Shown: piece by piece, positions 1-8,586 of the stretch | How positions within the stretch are numbered: position 1 is the stretch's first letter | How the letters are laid out: each line of letters starts with the position of its first letter | Assembly (NCBI GenBank): GCA_013003555.1 | Contig: JABDIV010000046.1 | Coordinates: 1-64,000, forward strand | Source of the DNA: Flavobacteriaceae bacterium | Lineage (GTDB): Bacteria > Bacteroidota > Bacteroidia > Flavobacteriales > Flavobacteriaceae | Direction: 5' to 3' | DNA length: 64,000 bases | Position numbers and translations under genes: made by a program | The notes under the pieces: generated by a model | Databases searched by the model: none | Seen by the model: only the letters and a program-made list of their open reading frames with translations | What the model was told of the DNA's origin: nothing

Positions 1-1565
1 GTCTTGTCAATAATAAGTGTATCTACCTTATCCATTTTTTCAAGAGCTTCAGCATTTTTAATAAGCACCCCATTTTGAGCACCTTTTCCAACGCCGACCA
101 TTACCGACATGGGAGTAGCTAATCCCAGGGCACAAGGGCAGGCAATTATCAATACCGCAATACCGTTAACCAATGCGTAAACATAGGCCGGATCTGGTCC
201 CCAAATTGACCAAATGATAAACGTGAGAATAGAAATAATGACTACAACAGGCACAAAATAACCTGATACTTTATCTGCTAAATTTTGAATCGGCGCACGA
301 CTTCGGCTGGCATCGTTAACCATCTGAATAATTTGTGAAAGCAAGGTTTCATTCCCTACTTTTTCGGCTTTCATCAAAAACGTTTGATTTCCATTGATTG
401 TTCCGCTACTAACCATATCACCTTCAACTTTATTGACAGGAATTGGCTCACCTGTAATCATAGATTCATCAATACTTGTATTACCTCCAGATATGACCCC
501 ATCTACAGGAATTTTTTCACCCGGCTTAACCTTAAGAACATCATTTATTCTGATCTCTTCAATCCTAACGACAACTTCCTCACCATCAACCATTTTAACC
601 GCCTTGTTAGGGGCCAGCTTCAACAATTCTTTTACCGCTGAATTGGTTTTGCTATGTGCTCGCGCCTCTAACACTTGTCCTAAAAGCACAAGCGTTAGAA
701 TAACAGTAGCAGCTTCAAAATATACATGAACTACACCTGATTCGGTTTTAAACTGTGCAGGAAACAAATCAGGAAAAAGCAAACCAATGACACTAAACAA
801 CCATGCTACACCTGCACCTATACCGATTAGTGTAAACATGTTGAGATTCCACGTTTTAATACTTCGGTATGCACGTTCAAAGAACATCCATGTGGCGTAA
901 AACACCACTGGGAATGATAATACAAACTGGATCCAATTCCAATGATTTTGTTCCAATACCTTAAATAATGGGTTATTGCTGAGCATTTCACTCATCGCTA
1001 TTAAAAATATTGGCAGCGTGAATACAGCAGCTACCCAAAGCTTCTTCAAAAGGTGTTTGTATGTCTTTTCTTCGGCCGAAAGGTCTGGATGTTTTGGCAC
1101 TAAATCCATTCCGCAAATGGGACATGAACCTTCTTCGTCCGTTATGATTTCAGGATGCATAGGGCAAGTCCATTGTTCTGCTGACGATGCAGATAGATTT
1201 TGCTCTTCAACCAAATCCATTCCGCAAACAGGACAATCGCCTTGTTTTTTATAGGTTTTATCACCTTCGCAGTGCATAGGACAATAAAATGTACCGGTCC
1301 CTTTTTCTTTTGGTTTCGTTTCTTGCTTTGGTTTCGGGTCGTGATGATGCTCACCTTGATTGTGAATGGTATACCTGTTGCCATCATGTTTTAGGGCCTG
1401 CTGAAATTTCTCTAACGGAATATGCTTTTCCATTTCAATCGTTGCCTCCGACTTTTCCAGGTTGACAATTGCCTTTAAAACACCTTCAACATTTGAAAGC
1501 GTTTCTTCAACATGTTTGCGACAACCATCGCATGTCATGCCATGTATGTGATAGGTATGCTTCAT
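1..1565 (-). CDS. copA: Copper-translocating P1B-type ATPase, CopA-like (C-terminal part outside the window)
   Basis: Inner-membrane ATPase that exports Cu(I) (or Ag) from the cytoplasm. The start ATG at 1565 overlaps the stop of the upstream lipoprotein gene (ATGA), so the two are translationally coupled. About 521 codons are visible. Residues 1-70 form a heavy-metal-associated domain with the motif GMTCDGC (Cys12, Cys15). Two heavy-metal-binding modules of the YCPMH...CPVCGMDL type follow at about 93-118 and 131-157. Membrane helices come next, then the actuator loop (SMITGEP) and the CPC ion-binding motif at about 475-477. The window ends inside the DKTGT phosphorylation motif, so only DKT is seen. 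His-rich linker residues lie after the first domain. The neighbouring RND pump, channel and exported Cys protein support copper or silver rather than zinc. Cut by the window edge, not by mutation. Confidence 0.93.
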   Translation of the reverse strand, partial: MKHTYHIHGMTCDGCRKHVEETLSNVEGVLKAIVNLEKSEATIEMEKHIPLEKFQQALKHDGNRYTIHNQGEHHHDPKPKQETKPKEKGTGTFYCPMHCEGDKTYKKQGDCPVCGMDLVEEQNLSASSAEQWTCPMHPEIITDEEGSCPICGMDLVPKHPDLSAEEKTYKHLLKKLWVAAVFTLPIFLIAMSEMLSNNPLFKVLEQNHWNWIQFVLSFPVVFYATWMFFERAYRSIKTWNLNMFTLIGIGAGVAWLFSVIGLLFPDLFPAQFKTESGVVHVYFEAATVILTLVLLGQVLEARAHSKTNSAVKELLKLAPNKAVKMVDGEEVVVRIEEIRINDVLKVKPGEKIPVDGVISGGNTSIDESMITGEPIPVNKVEGDMVSSGTINGNQTFLMKAEKVGNETLLSQIIQMVNDASRSRAPIQNLADKVSGYFVPVVVIISILTFIIWSIWGPDPAYVYALVNGIAVLIIACPCALGLATPMSVMVGVGKGAQNGVLIKNAEALEKMDKVDTLIIDK

Positions 1566-2278
1566 TGTCTTGGTAATTTTAATCGTATGGTCTCCCCTAA
1601 TGACAAATCGTCTATATGCCCTGCAAGAGCATTATCTGCTGTTTTAAAATGCAAATGCATATTTGTAGTATGATGTGTAAATACAGCCTTATGCTTTGAG
1701 GAATAGAATCCTAAAATCTGTACTTCTCTATCCATTAGCTTTCCATTCAACCCAGATGCCCTGTGCTTATCGTGAGAATGATCGGTATCGCCTTCTTTCC
1801 AATCGATAACATGCCAATCTAATGTGGCCACCCGACCATCCAGTAAGAAGGGAAAGGGCTGATCTTCATTAAGTCCATTTCCTTTTGCCGTTTCAAAAAT
1901 GGCTTTCTCCAATTCATCTTTGTTGCCACCCTTTATTACAAATTCATTCCACTCTTTGACCTCTGCGTACACGAGTAAGGTGGCTTTTAGATCATAACCA
2001 TCTTTAATTTGCATGCTACCATCTACTACAAAACTGTTACTTGGTTTACCGTCAAATATTTGGATTTCCCCCTTTAAATTTTCTACGGCGCCAAGTGCAT
2101 ATAGATTTTTATAGTTTGAGAGGCTGTCTAAACTGAGCACAGGTTGAATATTTCCAGACATAATCGTTTTCAACGCACCACTATATTTTACTTCGTTTAC
2201 CTTCATGTTGTTTGATTGGCAAGAAGCAATAACGATCAAAAACATTACTACAAGTATTTTATATGCTGAATTGTTCAT
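1562..2278 (-). CDS. Acetolactate-decarboxylase-like (BudA fold) lipoprotein in the copper operon
   Basis: A 238-residue lipoprotein: hydrophobic signal ending in VIASC (lipid Cys20). The body resembles alpha-acetolactate decarboxylase: a GAVENLKGEIQIFDG segment at about 63-77 like the family's LxGE...DG, and near the C-terminus MHLHF followed by GH, giving His208, His210 and His221. These match the three zinc-binding histidines of BudA. The position where the family has an arginine in a GFRSP-like motif reads GFYS here, so decarboxylase activity is doubtful. Extra His residues (SHDKH, THH) could bind metal. Lies 3 bases after the TolC-like gene and overlaps copA by 4 bases. Inferred role: outer- or periplasm-facing metal-binding accessory of copper export; the fold call is moderately sure, the role is speculation. 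Confidence 0.7.
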   Translation of the reverse strand: MNNSAYKILVVMFLIVIASCQSNNMKVNEVKYSGALKTIMSGNIQPVLSLDSLSNYKNLYALGAVENLKGEIQIFDGKPSNSFVVDGSMQIKDGYDLKATLLVYAEVKEWNEFVIKGGNKDELEKAIFETAKGNGLNEDQPFPFLLDGRVATLDWHVIDWKEGDTDHSHDKHRASGLNGKLMDREVQILGFYSSKHKAVFTHHTTNMHLHFKTADNALAGHIDDLSLGETIRLKLPRQ

Positions 2279-2281
2279 CTT

Positions 2282-3499
2282 TTAGTTTGTCAAATAGTTA
2301 ATAACAGTTGACTGAATAAAATAATTCTTAACAGATTCTATTTGATTCAATTGAAATTTTAATTGCAACTCCCTGATGTCTAAGACATCATTAAAATCAA
2401 TCGTACCGGTTTCATAACTCCTGATTAATATGTCCTCAGCATCTTTAGCCTGCTTTAAATTTTTCGTTTGCGTTGTATGGCTGATTCTTGAAGAAATTCT
2501 ATCATTAATGGCTTTTTCTAAAAGTGTCTCCAAATTGTTTAACCGTTCTTGCTTCTGCACAATAATCTCCTGCTGTCGCAACTCATTTTGCCTGGTTTCT
2601 GACTTATATTTATTATTGAAAATCGGAATGGAAAGCGAAACCATTGGCATCACAATATCCTTCCCGTTATCACTGAAACTCATGTCCGGACGCTTTTCAA
2701 CACTGATATAATCCAACCCAAAACCAACCATTGGGCTACTTTCTTTCTGGTTCAATAATTCCGACTGTTCTACAGATTGAAAGAGTTTATCATATTTCAG
2801 TAATTCAGGGTGCAACACCAAATTCTCATCATTGATCTCAAAATCTTCAGAAGGCATACTTAATTCCTGAATAACATTAACCACGATGTCCTTATCCCGA
2901 TTCAAAAGCTTATTGAATGCTGCTTGTTCAGCCAAAAACTGCTGAATTAAAACTTGATTAAGCCGTTCTAAATCATTTTGTCGTATTTGCAACCGCAATA
3001 CATCAACTGCTGATGCCTTTCCTACTTCAACCGACGTTAGTGCCAGGGTTTCATAAGTTTCGAGCAATTTTACATTTTCGGTCAACACCTCTTGTTTGGC
3101 CTTATTTGCGTATAGATTGTAATAGGATCGAGAGACAGAGGCCACTAATTTCCTTTTTGCAATTACAATATCTTCATACCTGGCATCTGCCATGGAACTC
3201 ATATAGTTTTCCCTTGCAGTAATATTTCCAAACCAGGGCAACATTTGTTTCGCTGATACTTTAAAACGCTGTGCACCTGTTCGGGTTTCTGGTTCACTAA
3301 CAAAATAGCCAACGCCAAATTCAGTATTTGGAATGGTATTCACCTCATTCACTCGTTCTGAAGCAATGTTATATTGCAATTCAAATTTTTGAATTTCAGG
3401 ATTGTTTGCTAATGCTTCATCAATGAACTTTTCTAAATCTTGAGCATGTAACAGACCAAAGGCCAGTATGCCAATAATTGTAAAGATTATTCTTTTCAT
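2282..3499 (-). CDS. TolC-family outer-membrane efflux channel (CusC/CzcC-like)
   Basis: 405 residues with a signal peptide ending at about residue 20 (LLHAQ) and the two OEP repeats of long amphipathic helices typical of TolC/CusC channels. It would form the outer-membrane exit duct for the RND pump encoded just upstream; the two genes overlap by 4 bases (3496-3499). The C-terminal helix pair (about 330-400) is rich in coiled-coil heptads. The usual periplasmic adaptor (CusB) is not between these genes; it may lie beyond copA outside the window. Substrate follows from the partner pump: copper or silver. Confidence 0.9.
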   Translation of the reverse strand: MKRIIFTIIGILAFGLLHAQDLEKFIDEALANNPEIQKFELQYNIASERVNEVNTIPNTEFGVGYFVSEPETRTGAQRFKVSAKQMLPWFGNITARENYMSSMADARYEDIVIAKRKLVASVSRSYYNLYANKAKQEVLTENVKLLETYETLALTSVEVGKASAVDVLRLQIRQNDLERLNQVLIQQFLAEQAAFNKLLNRDKDIVVNVIQELSMPSEDFEINDENLVLHPELLKYDKLFQSVEQSELLNQKESSPMVGFGLDYISVEKRPDMSFSDNGKDIVMPMVSLSIPIFNNKYKSETRQNELRQQEIIVQKQERLNNLETLLEKAINDRISSRISHTTQTKNLKQAKDAEDILIRSYETGTIDFNDVLDIRELQLKFQLNQIESVKNYFIQSTVINYLTN

Positions 3500-6400
3500 T
3501 TTGTAGCTCTTTTTAGTTGAACTTCATTTCTCCAGCTGTATAATACCGGAACAACAAACAAGGTTATGAGTGCTATCAACATACCGCCAAAGCCCGGAAT
3601 AGCCATGGGGATCATAATATCACTTCCTCTACCCGTCGATGTTAATACAGGCAACAAGGCTAATAAGGTTGTTGCTGTGGTCATCAAACAAGGCCTGATT
3701 CGTTTTTCGCCTGCTTCTACAACCGAGGCTCTTATTTCTTTTTTATTTCCTGGTTTGTTTCTTTCGAATGTTTGAGTTAAATAGGTCGCCATTATAACAC
3801 CATCATCGGTTGCTATCCCGAATAAGGCAATAAACCCAACCCAAACGGCCACACTCAAATTAATGGGATGCATTTGGAATAGGTCTCGTAGGTTTTCTCC
3901 GAAGAAATTAAAGTTTAAGAACCAGTCCTGACCGTAAAGCCATATCAAGACAAAGCCTCCGGCGAATGCAACTGCTATTCCTGAAAATACCATAAAGGAC
4001 GTGGTCACCGAGCGGAATTGAAAGTAAAGAATCAGGAAAATAATGAGCAAGGCCAGGGGCACAACAACAGATAAGGTTTCTTCTGCCCTTAATTGATTTT
4101 CATATGTCCCTGTGAACTTATAATTAATCCCCTTTGGAACGATCAGTTCTCCCGAATCTATTTTTTGTTGAATCAGGGTTTGCGCATTTTCAACCACGTT
4201 TACCTCAGCGAAACCATCCAATTTATCAAATAGTACATAGCCCACCAAGAAGGTGTCTTCACTTTTGATGACTTGTGGTCCTTGTTCATATCGAATGCTT
4301 ACCAGTTCATTTAAAGGTATGGGATTTCCTGTCTCTACAGGAACATATATCTGTTCTAAATCTGATGGGTTTGCTCTCAATTCCCTTGGATATCTCACAC
4401 GCACGCCATAGCGCTCTCTTCCTTCAACGGTTTGAGTTAATACCATCCCACCCACGGCAACCATAAGTACATTTTGCACGTCATCTATGGTTAGGCCATA
4501 ACGCATTAATTTATCTCTGTCTATATCGATGAGCAAATATGGTTTGCCAACAATACGATCGGCAAATACAGCTTCTTGTTTAACACCTTCGGCTTGTTTT
4601 AGTAAGTTTTCCAATTGTATCCCAAAAGCCTCAATTTGCTCTAAATCCTGCCCTTTTACTTTGATTCCCATCGGTGCCCGCATTCCGGTTTGAAGCATGA
4701 CCAATCGTGTTTCAATCGGTTGTAATTTCGGGGCAGAGGTCACACCGGGCAATTTGGTGACTTTTACAATCTCATTCCATATGTCATCAGGAGATTTTAT
4801 TTCTGGGCGCCAATTACGGTAAAACTCACCTCTTCTGTCTTCAATTAATTGTGATCTGCTAATGTTAGCATTTATTTCTACTGCTTCTTCTGAATTGTTA
4901 GGGTTGGCGACATAACGACCATCCCTTAATTCAAACAGACCATCTTCATTTGTTTTATAGCGTTGACGCCCCCCATCGTCGTTCAGCATAAATTCAGGTT
5001 TGTACTGAATAACATTTTCATACATTGATAAGGGTGCCGGATCTAATGCAGATTCAGTACGGCCGGCTTTACCAACAACGGTTTGAATTTCTGGAATACC
5101 GGCTACCGCCATATCTAACTGCTGTAACACACGCTTATTCTCTTCTACACCCGAATGGGGCATTGAGGTTGGCATTAACAGGAAGGAGCCTTCATTTAAG
5201 GAAGGCATAAACTCCTTACCTGTGTTTTCCATAATGAAAAATCCGGCGACCACAATCAATGTTGGTACTGATAGAAACAACAACTTATTGTCTAAGCACC
5301 ATCTCAAAATGCGCGTGTAATACTTGATGAAAAGAGAAAATACAGCCAACAATCCGAAACATATCACGCCAACAAAAATAAGGTTCCAAAAAATACTTTT
5401 ATCCACTCCCAGCGGACGCCAGTAGGTGGCCAATAATAACACAATGGCCAATGCTGAGATAATAATATTGATCAGGTTGGCTTGTTTGCCGGTCACCTTA
5501 TCATTATGTTTCAATAGGCCGGTAACTCCAAAGGCCATCAGGATCAATCCCAGCCAATAACCACTAATTATTGCGCTTATTCCAAATACGACTAGCAGGC
5601 CATTTAAGGCATAGTTGAATTTATTTTTAATCCTTTTCTTCCTGAATAAAAAGGCCGCAAATGGCGGGATAAGAAAAAGGGCCACTATTATTGAAGCTGT
5701 CAAGGCAAACGTTTTTGTAAACGCTAAGGGCCTGAATAATTTCCCTTCTGCACCAATCAAAGTAAAGACCGGAATAAAACTAATTATCGTGGTCATCACT
5801 GCCGTTACAATTGCACCTGAAACCTCGGCTGTCGCTTTATATACGACTGCATTAACTGGTTGTTTTTCTTGATTATCCTCTAAATGCCGAAGGATGTTTT
5901 CTGAAAGTATGATCCCAACATCTACCATTGTACCAATGGCAATTGCGATACCTGATAGTGCCACAATATTGGCATCTACTCCAAACAGCTTCATGGCGAT
6001 GAATACCATTAACACAGCAACCGGTAATAATCCTGATATCAGGATAGAAGCACGAAGGTTAAATACCATTATAATAATGACCAGAATGGTGATTAATATT
6101 TCTAAGGACAAAGCCTCATTAAGTGTCCCAAGTGTTTCCTGAATGAGTTCGGTCCTGTCATAGAACGGAACTATTGTAACTTGGGAAGTTCGGCCATCAC
6201 TCAATACCTTAGATGGCAATCCCGGACTTAGCTCATTAATTTTATCTTTTACATTGTTGATGACTTCCATAGGATTAGCGCCATACCTTGCCACTACAAC
6301 TGCACCAACGACCTCTGCGCCCTCTTTGTCAAGAATGCCTCTTCGAGAAGACGGACCAATTGAAACCCTACCTATATCTTTAATCCTGATAGACGTAAAA

Positions 6401-7209
6401 TCTTCAGAGCTAACGACTGCATTTTCAATGTCTGAAATGGATTTCACATAGCCCAAGCCGCGTACCAAATATTCGGCTTGATTGATTTCTAAGGTTTGCG
6501 CACCTATGTCCTTATTGCTTTCCTTTACGGCTTTAACCACATGGTTCAATCCAATATTATATTGACGCATTAACTCTGGGTTGACATCAACCTGGTACTC
6601 CTGCACATAGCCACCAATAGAAGCTACTTCGGAAACACCGCTGGCCGATGACAGGGCATATTTCACATAATAATCCTGAATGCTTCGTAATTCATGCAGA
6701 TCCCAACCACCTGTTACATTTCCGTTTTCGTCACGACCTTCAAGGGTATACCAGAATATCTGACCTAATCCCGTGGCATCCGGTCCCAGGGAAGGACTTA
6801 CGCCTTCGGGTAATAATCCGCTTGGCAGGGAGTTTAACTTCTCGAGAATGCGACTTCTGCTCCAATAAAACTCTATATCTTCTTCAAAAATGATGTAGAT
6901 ACTTGAAAACCCAAACATTGAAGAACTTCGAATGGTCCTGACACCCGGGATACCCAATAACGAGGTAGTTAATGGATAGGTGATTTGGTCCTCAATGTCC
7001 TGTGGTGATCGACCATCCCATTTGGTAAAAACTATTTGCTGGTTCTCACCGATATCAGGAATGGCGTCGACCGCTACCGGATTACTGGGTAAAAACCCTG
7101 TATCCCAGTTAAATGGTGCATTTACTGTTCCCCATCCAATAAACAGAACGAGCAGTAGAACGGCAACGAGTTTATTTTCTATTAAATATTTTATGCTCTT
7201 ATTTAGCAT
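3496..7209 (-). CDS. cusA: CusA-type heavy-metal RND efflux pump
   Basis: 1237-residue proton-driven inner-membrane pump that expels Cu(I)/Ag(I) from periplasm and cytoplasm. N-terminal half has the family signatures VDAIPDIG and TKWDGRSPQDIEDQ. The transmembrane proton relay GIAIAIGTMVDVGI carries Asp430, with Glu437 following in LSEN. The three methionines that bind Cu(I) in E. coli CusA (573, 623, 672) align with Met679 (LLMPTSMP), Met729 (DPAPLSM) and Met838 (RLVMLQTGM), arguing for copper/silver rather than zinc/cobalt. It is about 190 residues longer than E. coli CusA: an insertion at about 524-625 adds roughly three membrane segments in the middle, and a second insertion lies near 740-800. 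Such length is common in Bacteroidota members. Followed by the channel, lipoprotein and copA. Confidence 0.93.
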   Translation of the reverse strand: MLNKSIKYLIENKLVAVLLLVLFIGWGTVNAPFNWDTGFLPSNPVAVDAIPDIGENQQIVFTKWDGRSPQDIEDQITYPLTTSLLGIPGVRTIRSSSMFGFSSIYIIFEEDIEFYWSRSRILEKLNSLPSGLLPEGVSPSLGPDATGLGQIFWYTLEGRDENGNVTGGWDLHELRSIQDYYVKYALSSASGVSEVASIGGYVQEYQVDVNPELMRQYNIGLNHVVKAVKESNKDIGAQTLEINQAEYLVRGLGYVKSISDIENAVVSSEDFTSIRIKDIGRVSIGPSSRRGILDKEGAEVVGAVVVARYGANPMEVINNVKDKINELSPGLPSKVLSDGRTSQVTIVPFYDRTELIQETLGTLNEALSLEILITILVIIIMVFNLRASILISGLLPVAVLMVFIAMKLFGVDANIVALSGIAIAIGTMVDVGIILSENILRHLEDNQEKQPVNAVVYKATAEVSGAIVTAVMTTIISFIPVFTLIGAEGKLFRPLAFTKTFALTASIIVALFLIPPFAAFLFRKKRIKNKFNYALNGLLVVFGISAIISGYWLGLILMAFGVTGLLKHNDKVTGKQANLINIIISALAIVLLLATYWRPLGVDKSIFWNLIFVGVICFGLLAVFSLFIKYYTRILRWCLDNKLLFLSVPTLIVVAGFFIMENTGKEFMPSLNEGSFLLMPTSMPHSGVEENKRVLQQLDMAVAGIPEIQTVVGKAGRTESALDPAPLSMYENVIQYKPEFMLNDDGGRQRYKTNEDGLFELRDGRYVANPNNSEEAVEINANISRSQLIEDRRGEFYRNWRPEIKSPDDIWNEIVKVTKLPGVTSAPKLQPIETRLVMLQTGMRAPMGIKVKGQDLEQIEAFGIQLENLLKQAEGVKQEAVFADRIVGKPYLLIDIDRDKLMRYGLTIDDVQNVLMVAVGGMVLTQTVEGRERYGVRVRYPRELRANPSDLEQIYVPVETGNPIPLNELVSIRYEQGPQVIKSEDTFLVGYVLFDKLDGFAEVNVVENAQTLIQQKIDSGELIVPKGINYKFTGTYENQLRAEETLSVVVPLALLIIFLILYFQFRSVTTSFMVFSGIAVAFAGGFVLIWLYGQDWFLNFNFFGENLRDLFQMHPINLSVAVWVGFIALFGIATDDGVIMATYLTQTFERNKPGNKKEIRASVVEAGEKRIRPCLMTTATTLLALLPVLTSTGRGSDIMIPMAIPGFGGMLIALITLFVVPVLYSWRNEVQLKRATK

Positions 7210-7317
7210 TGGCTATGATTGTTAAACAATTAGACATTGATGTTTGGAAACACCGAATACAACAAGATTCCATACGACCATAGGGTCACAGGATAACTAC
7301 TGTCTATTGTTTAAAAA

Positions 7318-7734
7318 TCAAATCAGGAAGACCTCATCAAGAACCTGTATGTCCCTGACCACCAGAGGCGGTGAATAGTCTTTTAAAGGAATAATCTGTT
7401 CCTCAAGACCTTCGAAGAGATCTACATAGGAAAGATAAAATGAAGTGACAAAAAATTGTTGTTCGAGATCAAGATCATTAAAAGAGAGTTTTAATTCATC
7501 TTGTCCTTCGATCAGGACCTGTTCATCTGTACAGCAGTTTATTTTCATTACCGAACATTCTGAATCTGAAGCTTTCATCATTAATTCCATACCGCAGGAA
7601 TCTGCTTTTTGGAACAAGGCTGTATCAACAAGAGTCTCGCCACAAAAATGCATACCAACGGCGAAGGACATGGTAGAAAGAACCACGACCAAAGCCATAA
7701 AAACAGACATTATTTTATGCAATACGTCTTTCAT
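7318..7734 (-). CDS. HYC_CC_PP family small exported protein
   Basis: 138 residues with an N-terminal hydrophobic segment (about 8-26) and the spaced motifs that name this Bacteroidota family: His-aromatic-Cys (HFC, 29-31), adjacent cysteines (CC, 67-68) and SPP near the C-terminus (121-123). Further cysteines at about 47 and 60 make it Cys- and Met-rich, fitting a periplasmic copper-binding or redox role. The family is often next to copper efflux genes and here it is the first gene of the operon, 108 bases before cusA on the same strand. Function is not established; the metal-binding role is inference from context and Cys content. Confidence 0.75.
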   Translation of the reverse strand: MKDVLHKIMSVFMALVVVLSTMSFAVGMHFCGETLVDTALFQKADSCGMELMMKASDSECSVMKINCCTDEQVLIEGQDELKLSFNDLDLEQQFFVTSFYLSYVDLFEGLEEQIIPLKDYSPPLVVRDIQVLDEVFLI

Positions 7735-7742
7735 TATTGTAA

Positions 7743-7750
7743 CAAAGTTA
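7743..7750 (-). promoter_or_regulatory. Candidate -7 element for the copper operon
   Basis: On the minus strand this reads TAACTTTG, matching the Bacteroidota TAnnTTTG element. It would start transcription at about 7736, practically at the ATG of the HYC_CC_PP gene (7734), so the message would be almost leaderless. No clear TTG at the -33 position, hence modest confidence. Confidence 0.4.
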
Positions 7751-7831
7751 ATAAAATGCTTTAAGATCGTATTTATTTAACTTGATTTTAGCTATTTATC
7801 GTTAATAAAGATTTCCGATTATTTATAATCC

Positions 7832-8032
7832 TTGCTCAATTTTCCTTTGTTACTAACTCGCCTTAACCGCTTCAGGAAATATCTGAATTTCCGGGCTAAT
7901 TATGTGAAAACCTCTGACGACGGGAACAAGATCGCTATCGAAGGCAAGCTCACGAACAGCTCCTATGAATCCAAAGAAAGGGAAACCCGTTATGTGACAG
8001 AAGTGGGCTGTCGTGAAATATTACTTCTCTGA
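7832..8032 (+). pseudogene. ssb: Internally deleted remnant of a single-stranded DNA-binding protein gene (ssb)
   Basis: A 66-codon open frame whose second half reads like the end of the OB fold of a Bacteroidota SSB: IAIEGKLTNSSYESKE, then RYVTEV and REILLL. Just before it, VKTSDDGNKIA resembles the start of the same fold (usually PEVKTTDSGKKVA). The roughly 60 residues that should lie between these two parts are missing, as is the N-terminal strand and the acidic C-terminal tail. I read this as an ssb copy that lost its middle by internal deletion and then decayed. It stands alone between divergent-facing genes with no mobile-element genes left beside it. Whether the short peptide is made is unknown. 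Confidence 0.6.
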
Positions 8033-8109
8033 TAGATGAATTCCACTAAAACGTGAATTACCGATCCGGTATGATTAACCCGAGGTTTCCCTGGGGATTT
8101 ATTGTTTTA

Positions 8110-8553
8110 TTATTCGCCAATGTATATTGTAAATCCTTCTGAAGCATATTCAGTACATAATTCAGGAATATCTTCTGTATACAACCATTCTTCATTTACT
8201 TCAGCCCATACCTCTACCATAAATCCGAAAGAACCAGATTCAGTTGGAGTCCCTTCAAAAATTACTCTTCGGCCTTCAACAAACCAGTTCATTCCATCCG
8301 GTAAACCATCAGAAACATTAAAATGGTAGTTATAATCACTATCATCTTGGGGATCATTTTTAATCTCTGCCCAAACATGATCTGAATAAAACACATTTAC
8401 TTTTCCATCTTTTAACTGTTTTTCAACTAAAACAGGATAATTGTACGAGTTACACCCTACTAAAATTTCCTCTACAATTTCTTCACAAGAGTTAAGTAAA
8501 ATCAACGCTGATAATAAACAACTTAACAGGTAAATATGTTGCCTTTTAAACAT
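8110..8553 (-). CDS. Lipoprotein with a putative Ig-like (He_PIG-type) domain
   Basis: 147 residues. Signal sequence with lipobox LLNSC (Cys23). The C-terminal part, LPDGMNWF then EGTPTESGSFGF, has the pattern of putative Ig domains (LPxGL...GTPTxxGxYxF) found in many surface proteins. Two other cysteines (about 34 and 132) could form a disulfide. It is 33 bases downstream of the DUF285 repeat protein gene on the same strand, so the two may be co-expressed surface components. No enzymatic motif is seen; function unknown. Confidence 0.65.
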   Translation of the reverse strand: MFKRQHIYLLSCLLSALILLNSCEEIVEEILVGCNSYNYPVLVEKQLKDGKVNVFYSDHVWAEIKNDPQDDSDYNYHFNVSDGLPDGMNWFVEGRRVIFEGTPTESGSFGFMVEVWAEVNEEWLYTEDIPELCTEYASEGFTIYIGE

Positions 8554-8586
8554 TATTTTGCGAATACTGTTTATTCAATTTCTTTT

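Noticed and set aside
394-729. Plus-strand frames inside copA
   Set aside because: The minus-strand reading gives a complete P1B ATPase with all motifs; the plus frames have no protein features.
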